Notes under the pieces: model-generated | What the model saw: only the letters and a program-made list of their open reading frames with translations | What the model was told of the DNA's origin: nothing | The model's database searches: none | Made by a program: the position numbers and the translations under genes | In this document: positions 25,372-35,106 of the stretch, piece by piece | Layout of the letters: each line of letters starts with the position of its first letter | Position numbering within the stretch: position 1 is the stretch's first letter | NCBI GenBank assembly: GCA_902168185.1 | Contig: CABHOV010000095.1 | Location: 1-64,000, forward strand | Length of the DNA stretch: 64,000 nt | Source of the DNA: an uncultured Bacteroides sp. | GTDB taxonomy: Bacteria; Bacteroidota; Bacteroidia; Cytophagales; Cyclobacteriaceae | Direction: 5' to 3'

Positions 25372-25944
25372 TTACTCTATAACAATTTTATACTTATCAA
25401 GTAAGCCCGCAACCCCTGCCAAAGAGAATTTTGCTTTCTTCATTTTGTTTAATTCAGGTTCGAGTGAATAGTTATAGGCACTCCTGAAATCAGCACCTTC
25501 CAATATCGTATTTTCAAATGCTGCACTTAGCAAATCGCAATTATGGAAGTTTACGTTTGTTAAATCTGCCTCTCTGAACTCCACTTCCTGAAGTTTACAT
25601 TCCTTGAATGTAGTGCCTTTTATTTTTAGCTTGTAGAAAGAAGAAAAATTCAAAACGCATCCTTCAAATGAAAATGACAACAGCATTTTACTGCACTCAT
25701 CAAAGCGTAATCCTAAATGTTTGCAGTTCTTAAATTTTGCATCTCTAAACGAAGTATTCCTCAGCTTAGCCATGCTGAAATCACAACTCTCAAACTTACA
25801 TTGTGAGAAGATTATTTCAGCCAGTTCAGACCCTCCGAAATTACAGTTCCGAAACGTGCAATTCTCGTATTCTCCTTTAGCGAGTGGCGTCTCTGTATAA
25901 TTTACACCTTCAAAATGTTCGTCTTCGGTATAGGGATTAATCAT
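25372..25944 (-). CDS. Pentapeptide-repeat protein
   Basis: A 190-residue protein made almost wholly of A(D/N)Lxx-type five-residue repeats: CTFRNCNFGGSELAEIIFSQ, CKFESCDFSMAKLRNTSF, FREADLTNVNFHNCDLLSAA. Such repeats fold into a right-handed beta-helix. The size and layout resemble Qnr/MfpA-like proteins that protect DNA gyrase, but many pentapeptide proteins have no known role. It has a separate start and no operon partners. Confidence 0.88.
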   Translation of the reverse strand: MINPYTEDEHFEGVNYTETPLAKGEYENCTFRNCNFGGSELAEIIFSQCKFESCDFSMAKLRNTSFRDAKFKNCKHLGLRFDECSKMLLSFSFEGCVLNFSSFYKLKIKGTTFKECKLQEVEFREADLTNVNFHNCDLLSAAFENTILEGADFRSAYNYSLEPELNKMKKAKFSLAGVAGLLDKYKIVIE

Positions 25945-26193
25945 GGAATATATAGTTTATGCCTCGCCTTAAAATAAATAAAGCTCCAAATATAGATCAG
26001 TAACCGTTTGCAACGAACACCTTGAAACAAAGTATTCGCAAACGGATTTACCTTGAAATGACACCGCTACAGGAACCTATTATAGATCTGTTTCTGAGCA
26101 CATTAAATTTTTTAGATTTTAAATAAAATGCGTTTATCTTCAAACCTTTAAAGATTTCTTAACCATTTACTAATACCCGAACCCAATAGTTTA

Positions 26194-27444
26194 ATGAATA
26201 TTAAGAGCCGTCTTATCGTAATGAACTTTCTACAGTTCTTTGTCTGGGGATCATGGCTGATCTCCATGGGTGGCTACATGATTGTTACTCTGAAATTTAC
26301 AGGTGGTCAAGTCGGCAGCATTTACGCCACCATGGGGCTTGCATCTTTATTTATGCCATCCTTAATTGGTATTGTGGCCGACCGTTGGATAAACGCTGAG
26401 CGTCTCCTGGGTATTTGCCATCTTATTGGCGCGATGTCTTTGTTATATGCAGCACAGATCAGCGACTACAGCACAATGTACTTCACAATGCTGGTGAACT
26501 CCATGTTCTATATGCCTACCATAGCATTGAATAATTCTGTGTCGTATGCTGTCTTGCAGAAAGACGGAATTGATGTTGTCAAGTTTTTCCCACCCATTCG
26601 CGTGTGGGGTACGGTTGGATTTGTTTTCGCAATGTGGGTAATCGATCTCGGTCGTTGGTCGCTAAGTCCTATACAACTTTATGTAAGCGCTGCCTCGGGT
26701 ATATTACTCGGATGCTATGCCTTTACACTACCGGCTTGTACACCGGCTAAAGTAAAAAGAGATGGATCGTTTCTGTCATACCTTGGGCTCGATGCCTTTG
26801 TGTTGTTCAAGAAACCACGCACAGCCGTGTTTTTTATTTTCGCTATGTTTCTGGGTGCCGCACTACAAATTACGAATACATTTGGTGAAGCTTTTATTCA
26901 CGACTTCACGGCTCAATATCCAGACTCCTTTGCTGTAAAACATCCGAGTATATTAATGTCTATATCTCAGATCTCCGAGACGTTGTTCATCCTTACCATT
27001 CCTTTCTTCCTGCAACGATTCGGAATTAAGAAAGTAATGCTGATGAGTATTTTCGCGTGGGTGTTACGCTTTGGATTATTTGGATTCGGAAATCCTGGAG
27101 ACGGATTTATTCTTTTAGTACTCTCGATGATCATCTATGGAATGGCGTTTGACTTCTTTAATATATCGGGCTCGTTGTTCGTAAAGAACGAAGCTGACAA
27201 CTCAATTTTGTCCAGTGCCCAAGGATTGTTCATGCTCATGACGAATGGTGTTGGCGCATTTCTGGGAGGCGTGATCAGTGGTTGGGTTGTAGATTATTTC
27301 ACTGTGGATGGTATACGCGACTGGCAAAGTATCTGGCTCACTTTCGCAGGATATACTTTGATCCTGGGAATTGTCTTTCCATTCGTTTTTAAATACAAGC
27401 ACAATCCTTCATCAGAAATTACAGGCAGCCCAGGTGTTGCGTGA
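26194..27444 (+). CDS. NupG-family nucleoside:H+ symporter (MFS)
   Basis: A 416-residue protein with about 12 transmembrane helices. It opens RLIVMNFLQFFVWGSWLISM and includes MFYMPTIALNNSVSYAVL and PPIRVWGTVGFV, features of the nucleoside permease NupG/XapB family in Bacteroidota. It would take up nucleosides with protons. It is monocistronic, followed by a tandem hairpin repeat. Confidence 0.88.
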   Translation: MNIKSRLIVMNFLQFFVWGSWLISMGGYMIVTLKFTGGQVGSIYATMGLASLFMPSLIGIVADRWINAERLLGICHLIGAMSLLYAAQISDYSTMYFTMLVNSMFYMPTIALNNSVSYAVLQKDGIDVVKFFPPIRVWGTVGFVFAMWVIDLGRWSLSPIQLYVSAASGILLGCYAFTLPACTPAKVKRDGSFLSYLGLDAFVLFKKPRTAVFFIFAMFLGAALQITNTFGEAFIHDFTAQYPDSFAVKHPSILMSISQISETLFILTIPFFLQRFGIKKVMLMSIFAWVLRFGLFGFGNPGDGFILLVLSMIIYGMAFDFFNISGSLFVKNEADNSILSSAQGLFMLMTNGVGAFLGGVISGWVVDYFTVDGIRDWQSIWLTFAGYTLILGIVFPFVFKYKHNPSSEITGSPGVA

Positions 27445-27701
27445 GATATTCTGATATAAGAGAGTGCTCCTATAGATATAAATGCAAACTCCCGCAGAAA
27501 GCGCAGATTGACGCAGATTTTTTTTAATACAATCAAGTATTTAGTCTGCGTTAACCTTTTGAGACCTGCGGGAGATATATTCCGGTATAAGAGCGTAACT
27601 CTCATAGATATAAATGCAACGCCCGCAGAACACGCAGATTGACGCAGACTTTTTTAAATACAATCAGGTATTTAGTCTGCGTTAATCTGCGTGTTCTGCG
27701 G
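27443..27701. repeat. Tandem 129-bp repeat, each unit a long hairpin
   Basis: Two units (27443-27571 and 27572-27700) repeat with period 129. In unit 2 the arms at 27623-27650 and 27674-27701 are 28 bp long with one mismatch and share the words CCGCAGAA, ACGCAGATT and ACGCAGACT. Unit 1 has the same plan with a more decayed right arm. The GCAGATT(A/G)ACGCAG words are like those of dispersed hairpin repeats seen in many bacteria. Confidence 0.85.
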
Positions 27702-27768
27702 AAGATTTATTTTCAAGCTTTCTGCGTAAAATATTATTTTAGCGCCTTCAAACCGACTTATACCTCGC

Positions 27769-28350
27769 ATGTACGAAGCGCTACGAAAATATATCAACCA
27801 TTATACTTCCTCTGAAATCCCGGATGCAGATTTTGATCTTGTATCAAAAGCATTTATACCAAAGCATTTTATTAAAAGGCAGTTCCTTTTACAAGAAGGC
27901 GATATCTGTAAGTATGGTGCTTTTATAGTGAAAGGTGCCATGCGTCAGTACTCGCTCGTTAACGGAGTTGAGAACATCGTATACTTTGGCATCGAGAATT
28001 GGTGGATGGTAGACCGCGAAAGCTATATCATGCTTACACCGTCACAGTATAACATTGATGCTGTCGAAGATTGTGATGTACTGCTGGTGACGTATGAGAA
28101 AATGCAACCCCTGATTGAGTCTGTGCCGTTGATTGCTAAAATGATAAACCAAATGGACCAGCGCCATTCTATCGCGATGCAAAAGCGTATTCACAATGCG
28201 ATTAGCTTAACAGCAGAGGATCGGTTTTTAGATCTCATGAAAAGCAATCCTGCTTTCCTCCAGCGGTTTCCGCAAAATATGATCGCCTCTTATCTGGGCA
28301 TCACGCCAGAGTCGCTGAGCCGGATCAGAAAGAAACTTGCCACGAAGTAA
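27769..28350 (+). CDS. Crp/Fnr-family regulator
   Basis: A 193-residue protein with an N-terminal cyclic-nucleotide-binding-like barrel (FLLQEGDICKYGAFIVKGAM, FGIENWWMVD) and a C-terminal winged helix of the Bacteroidota type (MIASYLGITPESLSRIRKKL). The cAMP-contact residues are not evident. It precedes a pirin gene on the same strand by 187 bp and may control it. A paralogue lies at 42905. Confidence 0.92.
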   Translation: MYEALRKYINHYTSSEIPDADFDLVSKAFIPKHFIKRQFLLQEGDICKYGAFIVKGAMRQYSLVNGVENIVYFGIENWWMVDRESYIMLTPSQYNIDAVEDCDVLLVTYEKMQPLIESVPLIAKMINQMDQRHSIAMQKRIHNAISLTAEDRFLDLMKSNPAFLQRFPQNMIASYLGITPESLSRIRKKLATK

Positions 28351-28537
28351 ACAACTATAGTAAAATTTATACCTATCTCACACGGTATAGCAATATTATA
28401 CTCGGGCGTTATCGTATATATACACCAGACTACTAAGCTTTCTAGCATGCCTATAGCGAGCATTTCCTACCAAATGTCAAGCGTCATTCTTATCATTTGA
28501 TATTTAGCAGCCGCTTCTTTTCATAGATGTTTGCATC

Positions 28538-29431
28538 ATGAAAACAGCACAACAACGATCCATAAAAGGAAGCTACAGTGGCATGAATTCAAAAGTTGGG
28601 GAACTTTTGGTGAACCGTTTACTTCCCGGTTTAAACGTCCATGCTATCGGTCCGTATGTATTTCTCGATCACCTTTATCCTACAGCACAAAAAGCTAAAA
28701 AACCAGAGAGTCCCTCAGGCAAGTTCGCACATCCGCATCGTGGCATCGCTACGTTTACCTATATATTCAGCGGCTCGCTAGAGCATTATGATAGTCATGG
28801 AGGGCATGGTATAGTAGAGGCTGGTGGAGCGCAGTGGATGAAAGCGGGAAACGGTGTTGTACATGATGAACACAATAGCCCGGAGTTCCAGCGCACAGGT
28901 GGAATTTTACATGCTTTGCAATTTTGGATCAACCTGCCTGCGATACATAAAGCTGAGGAACCAGATTACCTGGCTTTGCAAGCGAAAGATATTCCTGAAA
29001 TAGAATTACCTGAGCATGCGGGTACCCTTCGCGTTGTAATCGGCAGCCTGGGCGATCGGCAGTCGCCTGTTAAGACCTATAGCAAACAGTATCTATACCA
29101 TATCATTTTACAACCGAAGTCAAAGTTCACGCTGACGACCCCTTCAGAGCAGGAAACCGCAGCTTTTATACCAGTAGGCGAAGTAAATGTTAATGGACAA
29201 GATTTTGGAAAAAGTGAATTGGTAACATTTCACCTGGAAGATGGCGAGATAGAATTGGCCAACAAAGGTATATCTGCTGTAGATATCATTCTGTTTGGTG
29301 GTGAACGATATGCCGAGCCTATAGTAGCAGAAGGACCTTTCGTAATGAATTCACGAACTGAAATAGCTCAAGCGTATAACGACTTTTTCGCTGGCAAATA
29401 TGGCACGATCACATATAAACCAATAGAATAA
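28538..29431 (+). CDS. Pirin-family protein
   Basis: A 297-residue bicupin. The first cupin carries the metal motif HPHRGIATFTYI and later VVHDEHN. FLDHLYPT and EGPFVMNSRTEI are pirin landmarks. Bacterial pirins bind iron and some are quercetinases or redox-sensitive cofactors. A second pirin is encoded at 51636, also next to a regulator gene. The downstream hairpin at 29440-29502 separates it from YceI. Confidence 0.93.
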   Translation: MKTAQQRSIKGSYSGMNSKVGELLVNRLLPGLNVHAIGPYVFLDHLYPTAQKAKKPESPSGKFAHPHRGIATFTYIFSGSLEHYDSHGGHGIVEAGGAQWMKAGNGVVHDEHNSPEFQRTGGILHALQFWINLPAIHKAEEPDYLALQAKDIPEIELPEHAGTLRVVIGSLGDRQSPVKTYSKQYLYHIILQPKSKFTLTTPSEQETAAFIPVGEVNVNGQDFGKSELVTFHLEDGEIELANKGISAVDIILFGGERYAEPIVAEGPFVMNSRTEIAQAYNDFFAGKYGTITYKPIE

Positions 29432-29439
29432 CAGATCAC

Positions 29440-29502
29440 TAAAGGGTAAGAGATCTATGGCTATAACACTTATCAAATGTCAATGGTCTTTCTTACCCTT
29501 TA
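29440..29502 (+). terminator. Long-loop hairpin after pirin
   Basis: TAAAGGGTAAGA (29440-29451) and TCTTACCCTTTA (29491-29502) form a perfect 12-bp stem with a 39-nt loop. It is followed by an AT-rich stretch. Probably a terminator or mRNA end structure. Confidence 0.55.
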
Positions 29503-29567
29503 TCATTTAAAAGCAATTACACATCCTGCACCTTTGAATCATTAAACAAACACAAACTATATCTTTT

Positions 29568-30095
29568 ATGAAAAATACAATTTGGAACATCGATCCAGCA
29601 CATTCTGAAATTCAATTTAAAGTAAAGCATCTTGTTATCAGTACTGTTACCGGAAGCTTTACTCAATTTACAGGAGAAGCAGACGCTACAGAAGATTTTG
29701 ATGATGCAAAGATCTCATTCGAAGCAGACATTAATTCCCTCTCCACAAACAATGAGCAACGTGATGGCCACCTGAAGGGCGCAGATTTTTTTGACGCAGA
29801 GAAATTCCCGAAAATCAAATTCTCTTCTGTGAACTTTAGCAAGAATGGAAGTGACGACTTTGAACTGGAAGGCGATCTCACTATAAAAGGCGCAACGCGC
29901 AGGCTAAAACTTTCGGTAACACATAACGGTATAGCAAAAGATCCATGGGGTAATGTGAAGGCAGGTTTTGAGTTGTCAGGGAAAATCAGTCGCAAAGATT
30001 TTGGTCTTACGTGGAATACTTTAACGGAAACCGGTGGTGCTGTAGTAGGTGATGAAGTAAAACTTATCGCCAGCGTTCAACTTGTGAAACAGTAA
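29568..30095 (+). CDS. YceI-family lipid-binding protein
   Basis: A 175-residue protein with the family plan: IWNIDPAHSEIQFKVKHLVI at the N-terminus, KFPKIKFSSVNF, and KAGFELSGKISRKDFGLTWN near the end. YceI proteins form a lipocalin-like barrel that binds isoprenoids. No signal peptide is present, so it is probably cytoplasmic. It is followed 25 bp later by an oxidoreductase gene. Confidence 0.94.
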   Translation: MKNTIWNIDPAHSEIQFKVKHLVISTVTGSFTQFTGEADATEDFDDAKISFEADINSLSTNNEQRDGHLKGADFFDAEKFPKIKFSSVNFSKNGSDDFELEGDLTIKGATRRLKLSVTHNGIAKDPWGNVKAGFELSGKISRKDFGLTWNTLTETGGAVVGDEVKLIASVQLVKQ

Positions 30096-30119
30096 TCTTC
30101 AAACTATAAATATACTTTT

Positions 30120-30725
30120 ATGAAAATTGGAATTATAGGTGCTGGTAATATTGGCAAAGCCTTTGCCCGCCACGCTGCCCAAGCCGGATATACCGTTATG
30201 ATCAGTAACAGTCGTGGTCCGGAAAGCCTTGCAGATATAGTACAGGAAATCGGTCATGGCATACGGGCCGTAACAACGGACGAAGCTATACAAGCCGATG
30301 TGATCTTCCTCGCGGTAAACTGGAAGCAGGTGCCCGAGGTGGTGAGCAATGTTAATCAATGGAATGGTAAGATTGTAATTGACCCTACCAATGCCATTGC
30401 TTTTCCACAATTCAAGCCGTTAGATTTAGGAAATAAAACATCCAGTGAAATTATAGCTGAACTTATTCCAGGTGCACGCGTCGTAAAAGCGTTCAACACC
30501 TTACCTGCCGCGTTACTGGCCGCAGACCCAAATGATAGCAACGGGAAACGTGTTGTATTTATATCCGGCAACGATGTTGAAACAAAAAATGTAGTAAAAG
30601 AAATTGCTAACCGTATAGGTTTCGCAGATATAGATCTTGGTGATCTCTCACAAGGAGGAAAACTCCAGCAGTTTGGTGGCCCGCTGCCTGCACTTAATCT
30701 TATTAAGCTGGATTTTAAATACTAA
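30120..30725 (+). CDS. F420/NADP-type reductase-like Rossmann protein
   Basis: A 201-residue protein. The NAD(P)-binding motif GIIGAGNIGKAFARHAAQAG is at residues 3-22, followed by MISNSRGPESL and VVKAFNTLPAALLA. It belongs to the coenzyme F420-dependent NADP oxidoreductase/ProC-like group, which in Bacteroidota more likely uses NADPH alone. It is probably co-transcribed with YceI (25-bp gap). Substrate unknown. Confidence 0.88.
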   Translation: MKIGIIGAGNIGKAFARHAAQAGYTVMISNSRGPESLADIVQEIGHGIRAVTTDEAIQADVIFLAVNWKQVPEVVSNVNQWNGKIVIDPTNAIAFPQFKPLDLGNKTSSEIIAELIPGARVVKAFNTLPAALLAADPNDSNGKRVVFISGNDVETKNVVKEIANRIGFADIDLGDLSQGGKLQQFGGPLPALNLIKLDFKY

Positions 30726-30743
30726 GAAATAAGCTATACACTA

Positions 30744-30782
30744 ATCACCAGTGTAATCTGCGATGCGAATTCCACTGGTGAT
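30744..30782. terminator. Hairpin between convergent genes
   Basis: ATCACCAGTG and CACTGGTGAT form a 10-bp stem with a 19-nt loop in the gap between the oxidoreductase and the DinB gene. T-runs are weak on both sides. Confidence 0.5.
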
Positions 30783-30800
30783 CACTAATGTAATAGTATA

Positions 30801-31313
30801 TTATTTTTTCTTTTCACGTAGCAACACAAGTTGCCCAAGGTGATAACTCAGGTGAGTTGTTCTGCTGATCAGCACATTCAGTTTATTTCGGTGAGGCTCG
30901 TTTACAAAGGCCTCCGCAGATACTGCTTCATGACGGGTAAGCCACGCATCCAAATCCAGTTGATTGAAATTTTGCAGGAGCAATGCGTTTACATCGTTCC
31001 AATATTTTCTCAGTTCTGACACTGGTGGCATCTCAAATCCTGATTTATCAGGATTTGTAATAAAGACTTGCTCAAGTTGAGGATACAGTTTTTTACCAAA
31101 TCCAAGTAACGGCAGTATAGCATCGTTAACTGCTGCCAAATGACCAAGTATATATATACCGGTATTCTTCCCGGGCGCTATCTCTTTTAAAAGCGTTTCC
31201 TCCGGAATAATTTCAAGAAGATCATTGATTCTGTTGACTTGTAATGTCCATGCTTTGATAAAAGTGGTCACCAGCAAGTCCTGACCTGATACGGTTTGAT
31301 CGGTGGGTGTCAT
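30801..31313 (-). CDS. DinB-family protein
   Basis: A 170-residue four-helix bundle protein: AWTLQVNRINDLLEIIPEET, YILGHLAAVNDAILPLLGFG and LISRTTHLSYHLGQLVLLRE. The His residues in GHL, the middle segment and YHLGQ form the usual metal triad. DinB/YfiT-like proteins often act as metal-dependent thiol or hydrolase enzymes. A paralogue lies at 40001. Confidence 0.9.
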   Translation of the reverse strand: MTPTDQTVSGQDLLVTTFIKAWTLQVNRINDLLEIIPEETLLKEIAPGKNTGIYILGHLAAVNDAILPLLGFGKKLYPQLEQVFITNPDKSGFEMPPVSELRKYWNDVNALLLQNFNQLDLDAWLTRHEAVSAEAFVNEPHRNKLNVLISRTTHLSYHLGQLVLLREKKK

Positions 31314-31461
31314 AATGTTTCGGTTTAAAAAGATGTGAGGTTCTTTACTCGTCCTTCTACAAAGAATCAGAGTGTATAGTTCCTTGCCAGCATATTATAA
31401 TTTTCGGCTTGCACATCTGTTACAACCTCAAGTGCAGTAGCACACACAACTCTGGTCACAG

Positions 31462-33300
31462 CTATTGATTGGAAGGATCTAGTTTTAAACCCATTACGAG
31501 TATATCATCAGTCTGGTCGTGGGTTCCTTTCCACTCGTCCATTGTTCTTTGCAGAATATTCATCTGCTCCTTCATTGGTAAGTGATGGATCTCCAGCAAG
31601 AGTTTGTTCAATCGCTTCGATAAAAATTTCCCATTGTCTTTGCCCCCAAACTGATCTTTATAACCATCTGAAAACAAATATACCAAGGTAGGCTTGTCAA
31701 TTGTGATAGCATGCTTTTTGAAAAGGAATTCATGCTTATTCTTCACACCACCGATAGAATGAACATCACCCTTTACCTGGAATAATTTGTTATCCTGAAT
31801 ATATACCAATGGATTTTTAGCTCCGGAAAATTCAAGAACTCTTTCGCGCTGCCTGTAGATGCACAACGCTACATCCATACCATCGTTGTTTCCGGATATA
31901 TCCTGACGTAACGCTGCGCGGATCTCCTGATCGAGAGAATCCAATATCCGGTTTGTTTCTGTAATGCCACGGTTTACTAAACCATTCAACGCATTGATAC
32001 CGATCATAGACATAAATGCACCAGGAACTCCATGACCTGTGCAGTCCACGGCAGCGAATGCTACATCAGCATGATGAGCTCCATTTTTTACATCAGATAA
32101 CCAATAAAAATCTCCGCTTACAGTATCACGTGGCTGGAAAAGTATAAATGAATTATCAAATATACCGGGATGCTGATCGATCTTCGGAAGCATCGCCTCC
32201 TGGATTCGCTTGGCGTAATTTATACTGCTCTTGATATTTTTATTCTGCTGATCTATCTTTTCATTCGTCTTGATTTTTTTACGATAGTTAATGACCAATA
32301 CCGTGATGAGTGCCAGCGACAACAAGCTCCCGCCAATGATAGAGTTACGTACAAGTGCTTCCTTCTCAATTCGAGTTTCTTGTTCTTTAATACGCACATC
32401 AGCCAACTCCTTATCTTTTTGCAACAGGTCAATGGCCATCTGACGATTCTTACTAATCGCTTCAACTTCTTTCAGTGAATCCTCTGTTACCCGAAGCGAA
32501 TTTTCAATAAGGCGTAGCGAGTCATTCGTCTGCTGAAGTATTTTGGTTTGCTCGGTCAACTTTGATTGTGTTGCCCGTTTTTCAATTCCCGCTTTCGCGA
32601 TGTGTTGCTGTAACTCTTTTACTTCACGCTTCTTTAACTCTTCGCTCTGTTGCGCCTTTATCAACAAACTATACTGTGCTTTGTACTCTGCAGATTTCCT
32701 TGCATTTCCATCTTTGCTATAATATTCTGCCAACAGTTGATAACACTTTTGTTGTAACTCCGTATCACCTTGCGATATCGCCAGTGACAATGCTTCGTCT
32801 GCAAACTCAATGGATTTTTTATACTTCCCGGCAAGGCTATAGCTCGATGCCAGGTTCATATACTCCTCTTTTATCAGGGTACCATCCTTCAGTTGTTGCG
32901 CTGTACTTAAAGCGTTCTGAAAGTTTTCCTGTGCTTTCGAGTATTTTTTTATTTCCACATTTAGCATCCCCAATTGATGGGAAGCTGTATATAGCAATGA
33001 CAAGTCACCCGATTTTTTAATATATACCTGCGCTTGATTTAGCTGATCGATCGCTTTGTTGGTCTCTTTTGATTCATGATACGATTTCGCGATCGCGATA
33101 GCATATTGAGATGCTTTCTTATAGTCTTTGCTTTTTACTGCCTGACTATAAAGTTTAAGGTCATCAGACAAATGTGTTTGCGATTGACTGTTTGCCTGAC
33201 CGAGAATGCCAAAAAAAAGAAGGATGCTAAGCGAAACACATTTAGCATTTACAAACAGGGAATTATTTCCCCGCCCGTTAAATAGATTATAGCCTGACAT
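31462..33300 (-). CDS. TPR sensor with SpoIIE-type (PP2C) serine phosphatase
   Basis: The start at 33300 (MSGYNLFNGRGNNS) is preferred; the open frame extends upstream but overlaps a divergent gene. The 612-residue product has a signal peptide or anchor (LSILLFFGILGQANS), about four TPR units (residues 50-220), a coiled coil, one membrane helix (IIGGSLLSLALITVLVINY) and a C-terminal SpoIIE domain (DTVSGDFYWLSDV, FAAVDCTGHGVPGAFMSMIG, LVYLFSDGYKDQFGG). It likely dephosphorylates an anti-anti-sigma-type partner in response to an envelope signal. No partner is adjacent. Confidence 0.9.
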   Translation of the reverse strand: MSGYNLFNGRGNNSLFVNAKCVSLSILLFFGILGQANSQSQTHLSDDLKLYSQAVKSKDYKKASQYAIAIAKSYHESKETNKAIDQLNQAQVYIKKSGDLSLLYTASHQLGMLNVEIKKYSKAQENFQNALSTAQQLKDGTLIKEEYMNLASSYSLAGKYKKSIEFADEALSLAISQGDTELQQKCYQLLAEYYSKDGNARKSAEYKAQYSLLIKAQQSEELKKREVKELQQHIAKAGIEKRATQSKLTEQTKILQQTNDSLRLIENSLRVTEDSLKEVEAISKNRQMAIDLLQKDKELADVRIKEQETRIEKEALVRNSIIGGSLLSLALITVLVINYRKKIKTNEKIDQQNKNIKSSINYAKRIQEAMLPKIDQHPGIFDNSFILFQPRDTVSGDFYWLSDVKNGAHHADVAFAAVDCTGHGVPGAFMSMIGINALNGLVNRGITETNRILDSLDQEIRAALRQDISGNNDGMDVALCIYRQRERVLEFSGAKNPLVYIQDNKLFQVKGDVHSIGGVKNKHEFLFKKHAITIDKPTLVYLFSDGYKDQFGGKDNGKFLSKRLNKLLLEIHHLPMKEQMNILQRTMDEWKGTHDQTDDILVMGLKLDPSNQ

Positions 33301-33624
33301 ATAGACAAGCAATTTTGCGAACTTCCTTTGACTATATGCTGCGCAACGGCTTAAAAAACTTACATGGGCAAGATGGAAAGCAAGCATCAGACAATTAAAA
33401 CTGACAAAGAGTGCTTTACAGTTCTTTTTAAGAAGAGGATCATTCGAAAAGCGAAGATCACGATGCATAGCGGTAGGCGTTGTTACTTTGTTCAGACGAT
33501 TGGGCTGGCCATTTTTACTATCCGATTCGGATGAAAGTCCAAAGCGGAGCCAATGGTTACTATAAAAGTATATTACTTTTGTGCATCTGTAAAATTTTAA
33601 GGTGATATATAATTTACAAACCCT
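33301..33624. promoter_or_regulatory. Divergent promoter region, phosphatase / ABM-ADH
   Basis: The minus frame remains open here, but the amino acid composition is not protein-like and includes many Cys, Tyr and Phe residues, so I treat it as non-coding. A -7 box, TACTTTTG, at 33574-33581 fits the ABM gene 44 bp downstream. Confidence 0.6.
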
Positions 33625-33927
33625 ATGATTGCAACGCTTGTCCATGTCTATGTAAAACCAGAATTTGTAGAAGCTTTCATTGAGGCTACCCGTGTGAATC
33701 ATGAAAACTCGATACAGGAGCCCGGTAACCTTCGTTTCGATATCCTCCAGGACGCACAAGACACGGGAAAATTTATACTATATGAAGCGTATGCATCCGA
33801 GCAAGATGCTATTGCACACAAAGAAACCTCTCATTATTTCACCTGGAGAGACACTGTAGGTCCATGGATGGCTCAGCCACGTGAAGGTATAAAACATGCA
33901 TTACTGTTTCCAACAGCGAAAAAGTAA
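33625..33927 (+). CDS. Antibiotic biosynthesis monooxygenase (ABM) domain protein
   Basis: A 100-residue dimeric ferredoxin-like domain: IATLVHVYVKPEFVEAFIEA, EPGNLRFDILQD and FILYEAYASEQDAIAHKETS. ABM proteins oxidise quinol or heme-like substrates without cofactors. It ends three bases before the iron-dependent alcohol dehydrogenase gene, so the two are co-expressed, probably in aromatic or aldehyde metabolism. Confidence 0.93.
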   Translation: MIATLVHVYVKPEFVEAFIEATRVNHENSIQEPGNLRFDILQDAQDTGKFILYEAYASEQDAIAHKETSHYFTWRDTVGPWMAQPREGIKHALLFPTAKK

Positions 33928-33930
33928 CTC

Positions 33931-35106
33931 ATGATCACTGCTTTTAACTTTGCGACAACACCTCAGCTACATTTCGGAGTTGGTAAAATTTCCGTGTTGC
34001 CTTCTTCTATCAAAGCGTTTGGTTCCAAAGTGCTCCTGATCACAGGTGCACATTCTTTCGCATCATCATCGTATAGCCGCAGTTTTTTAGATCAGCTACA
34101 ATCTCTTGCCATTACCGTTGAACAATACGTGATTGAAAAAGAACCTACACCTGCGATGATCGACAGTGCTGTACAAAAATTTTCAATGTTCTCTCCGGAT
34201 GTTGTTGTAGCGATTGGTGGCGGTAGTGTACTGGATGCTGGCAAAGCTATAGCAGCAATGCTTCCATTGAATGAATCGGTGAAAGATTACCTGGAAGGTG
34301 TGGGCACAAAGTCTGCGCACCCTGGTATAAAGATTCCGTTTATTGCTGTTCCTACCACCGCAGGAACAGGAAGTGAAGCGACTAAAAATGCCGTGCTATC
34401 GGAGACCGGTGAAAATGGTTATAAGAAATCGCTTCGGCATAACAACTTTGTCCCCAACGTTGCCATTGTTGACCCTTCCCTAACGCTGAGCTGTTCGCCC
34501 GCTATAACTGCTGCCAGTGGTATGGATGCCTTTACTCAGCTTCTCGAATCCTATCTTTCCACCACGGCAAATCCTCTAACGGATGCATTAGCACATAGAG
34601 GATTACAACACATTGCAAATTCTCTGCTTGTTGCCTACAACGAAGGCTCTGATATACTTGCGCGTGCAGACATGGCGTTGGCTTCCTATATCTCAGGTGT
34701 CACCTTAGCGAATGCCGGGCTCGGATTAGTACATGGCTTTGCTTCTTCCATTGGAGGATATTTTGAAATACCACATGGTACGATTTGTAGCTCATTGATG
34801 TTCGCAGCAAATAAAATAACGGTGCGTAAACTACGTGTAGGAAATAATGGAGATGAAGCGCTGTTGAAGTACGCCGCGATAGGGAAAGTCTTTTCGAAGG
34901 CTGAAGGAAAATCGGATGATTACTATACAGATGCACTTCTGGCGTTGATTGAAACGTGGGCACACGAGATGAGTATACCGAGTCTTTCTCAAAGTGGAGT
35001 TGATTCCTCTTATTTCGAAAAAATCGTAAAGGCTTCGGATAATAAAAATAACCCGATAGCGCTTGATCAAGACGAAATGTTTGAAGTGCTCGAAATGGCA
35101 AATTGA
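33931..35106 (+). CDS. Iron-containing alcohol dehydrogenase
   Basis: A 391-residue group III alcohol dehydrogenase. GGGSVLDAGKAIA (residues about 95-110) binds NAD(P), FIAVPTTAGTGSEATKNAVL is the family signature, and GLVHGFASSIGGYFEIPHGT holds two of the metal-binding His. It could act as a lactaldehyde, butanol or maleylacetate-type reductase; the substrate is not set by sequence. It is coupled to the ABM gene upstream. Confidence 0.93.
   Translation: MITAFNFATTPQLHFGVGKISVLPSSIKAFGSKVLLITGAHSFASSSYSRSFLDQLQSLAITVEQYVIEKEPTPAMIDSAVQKFSMFSPDVVVAIGGGSVLDAGKAIAAMLPLNESVKDYLEGVGTKSAHPGIKIPFIAVPTTAGTGSEATKNAVLSETGENGYKKSLRHNNFVPNVAIVDPSLTLSCSPAITAASGMDAFTQLLESYLSTTANPLTDALAHRGLQHIANSLLVAYNEGSDILARADMALASYISGVTLANAGLGLVHGFASSIGGYFEIPHGTICSSLMFAANKITVRKLRVGNNGDEALLKYAAIGKVFSKAEGKSDDYYTDALLALIETWAHEMSIPSLSQSGVDSSYFEKIVKASDNKNNPIALDQDEMFEVLEMAN

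Noticed and set aside
33301-33759. N-terminal extension of the SpoIIE phosphatase frame
   Set aside because: The extra 153 residues overlap the ABM gene, are rich in Cys, Phe and Tyr and lie before a signal-like segment; the start at 33300 is better.
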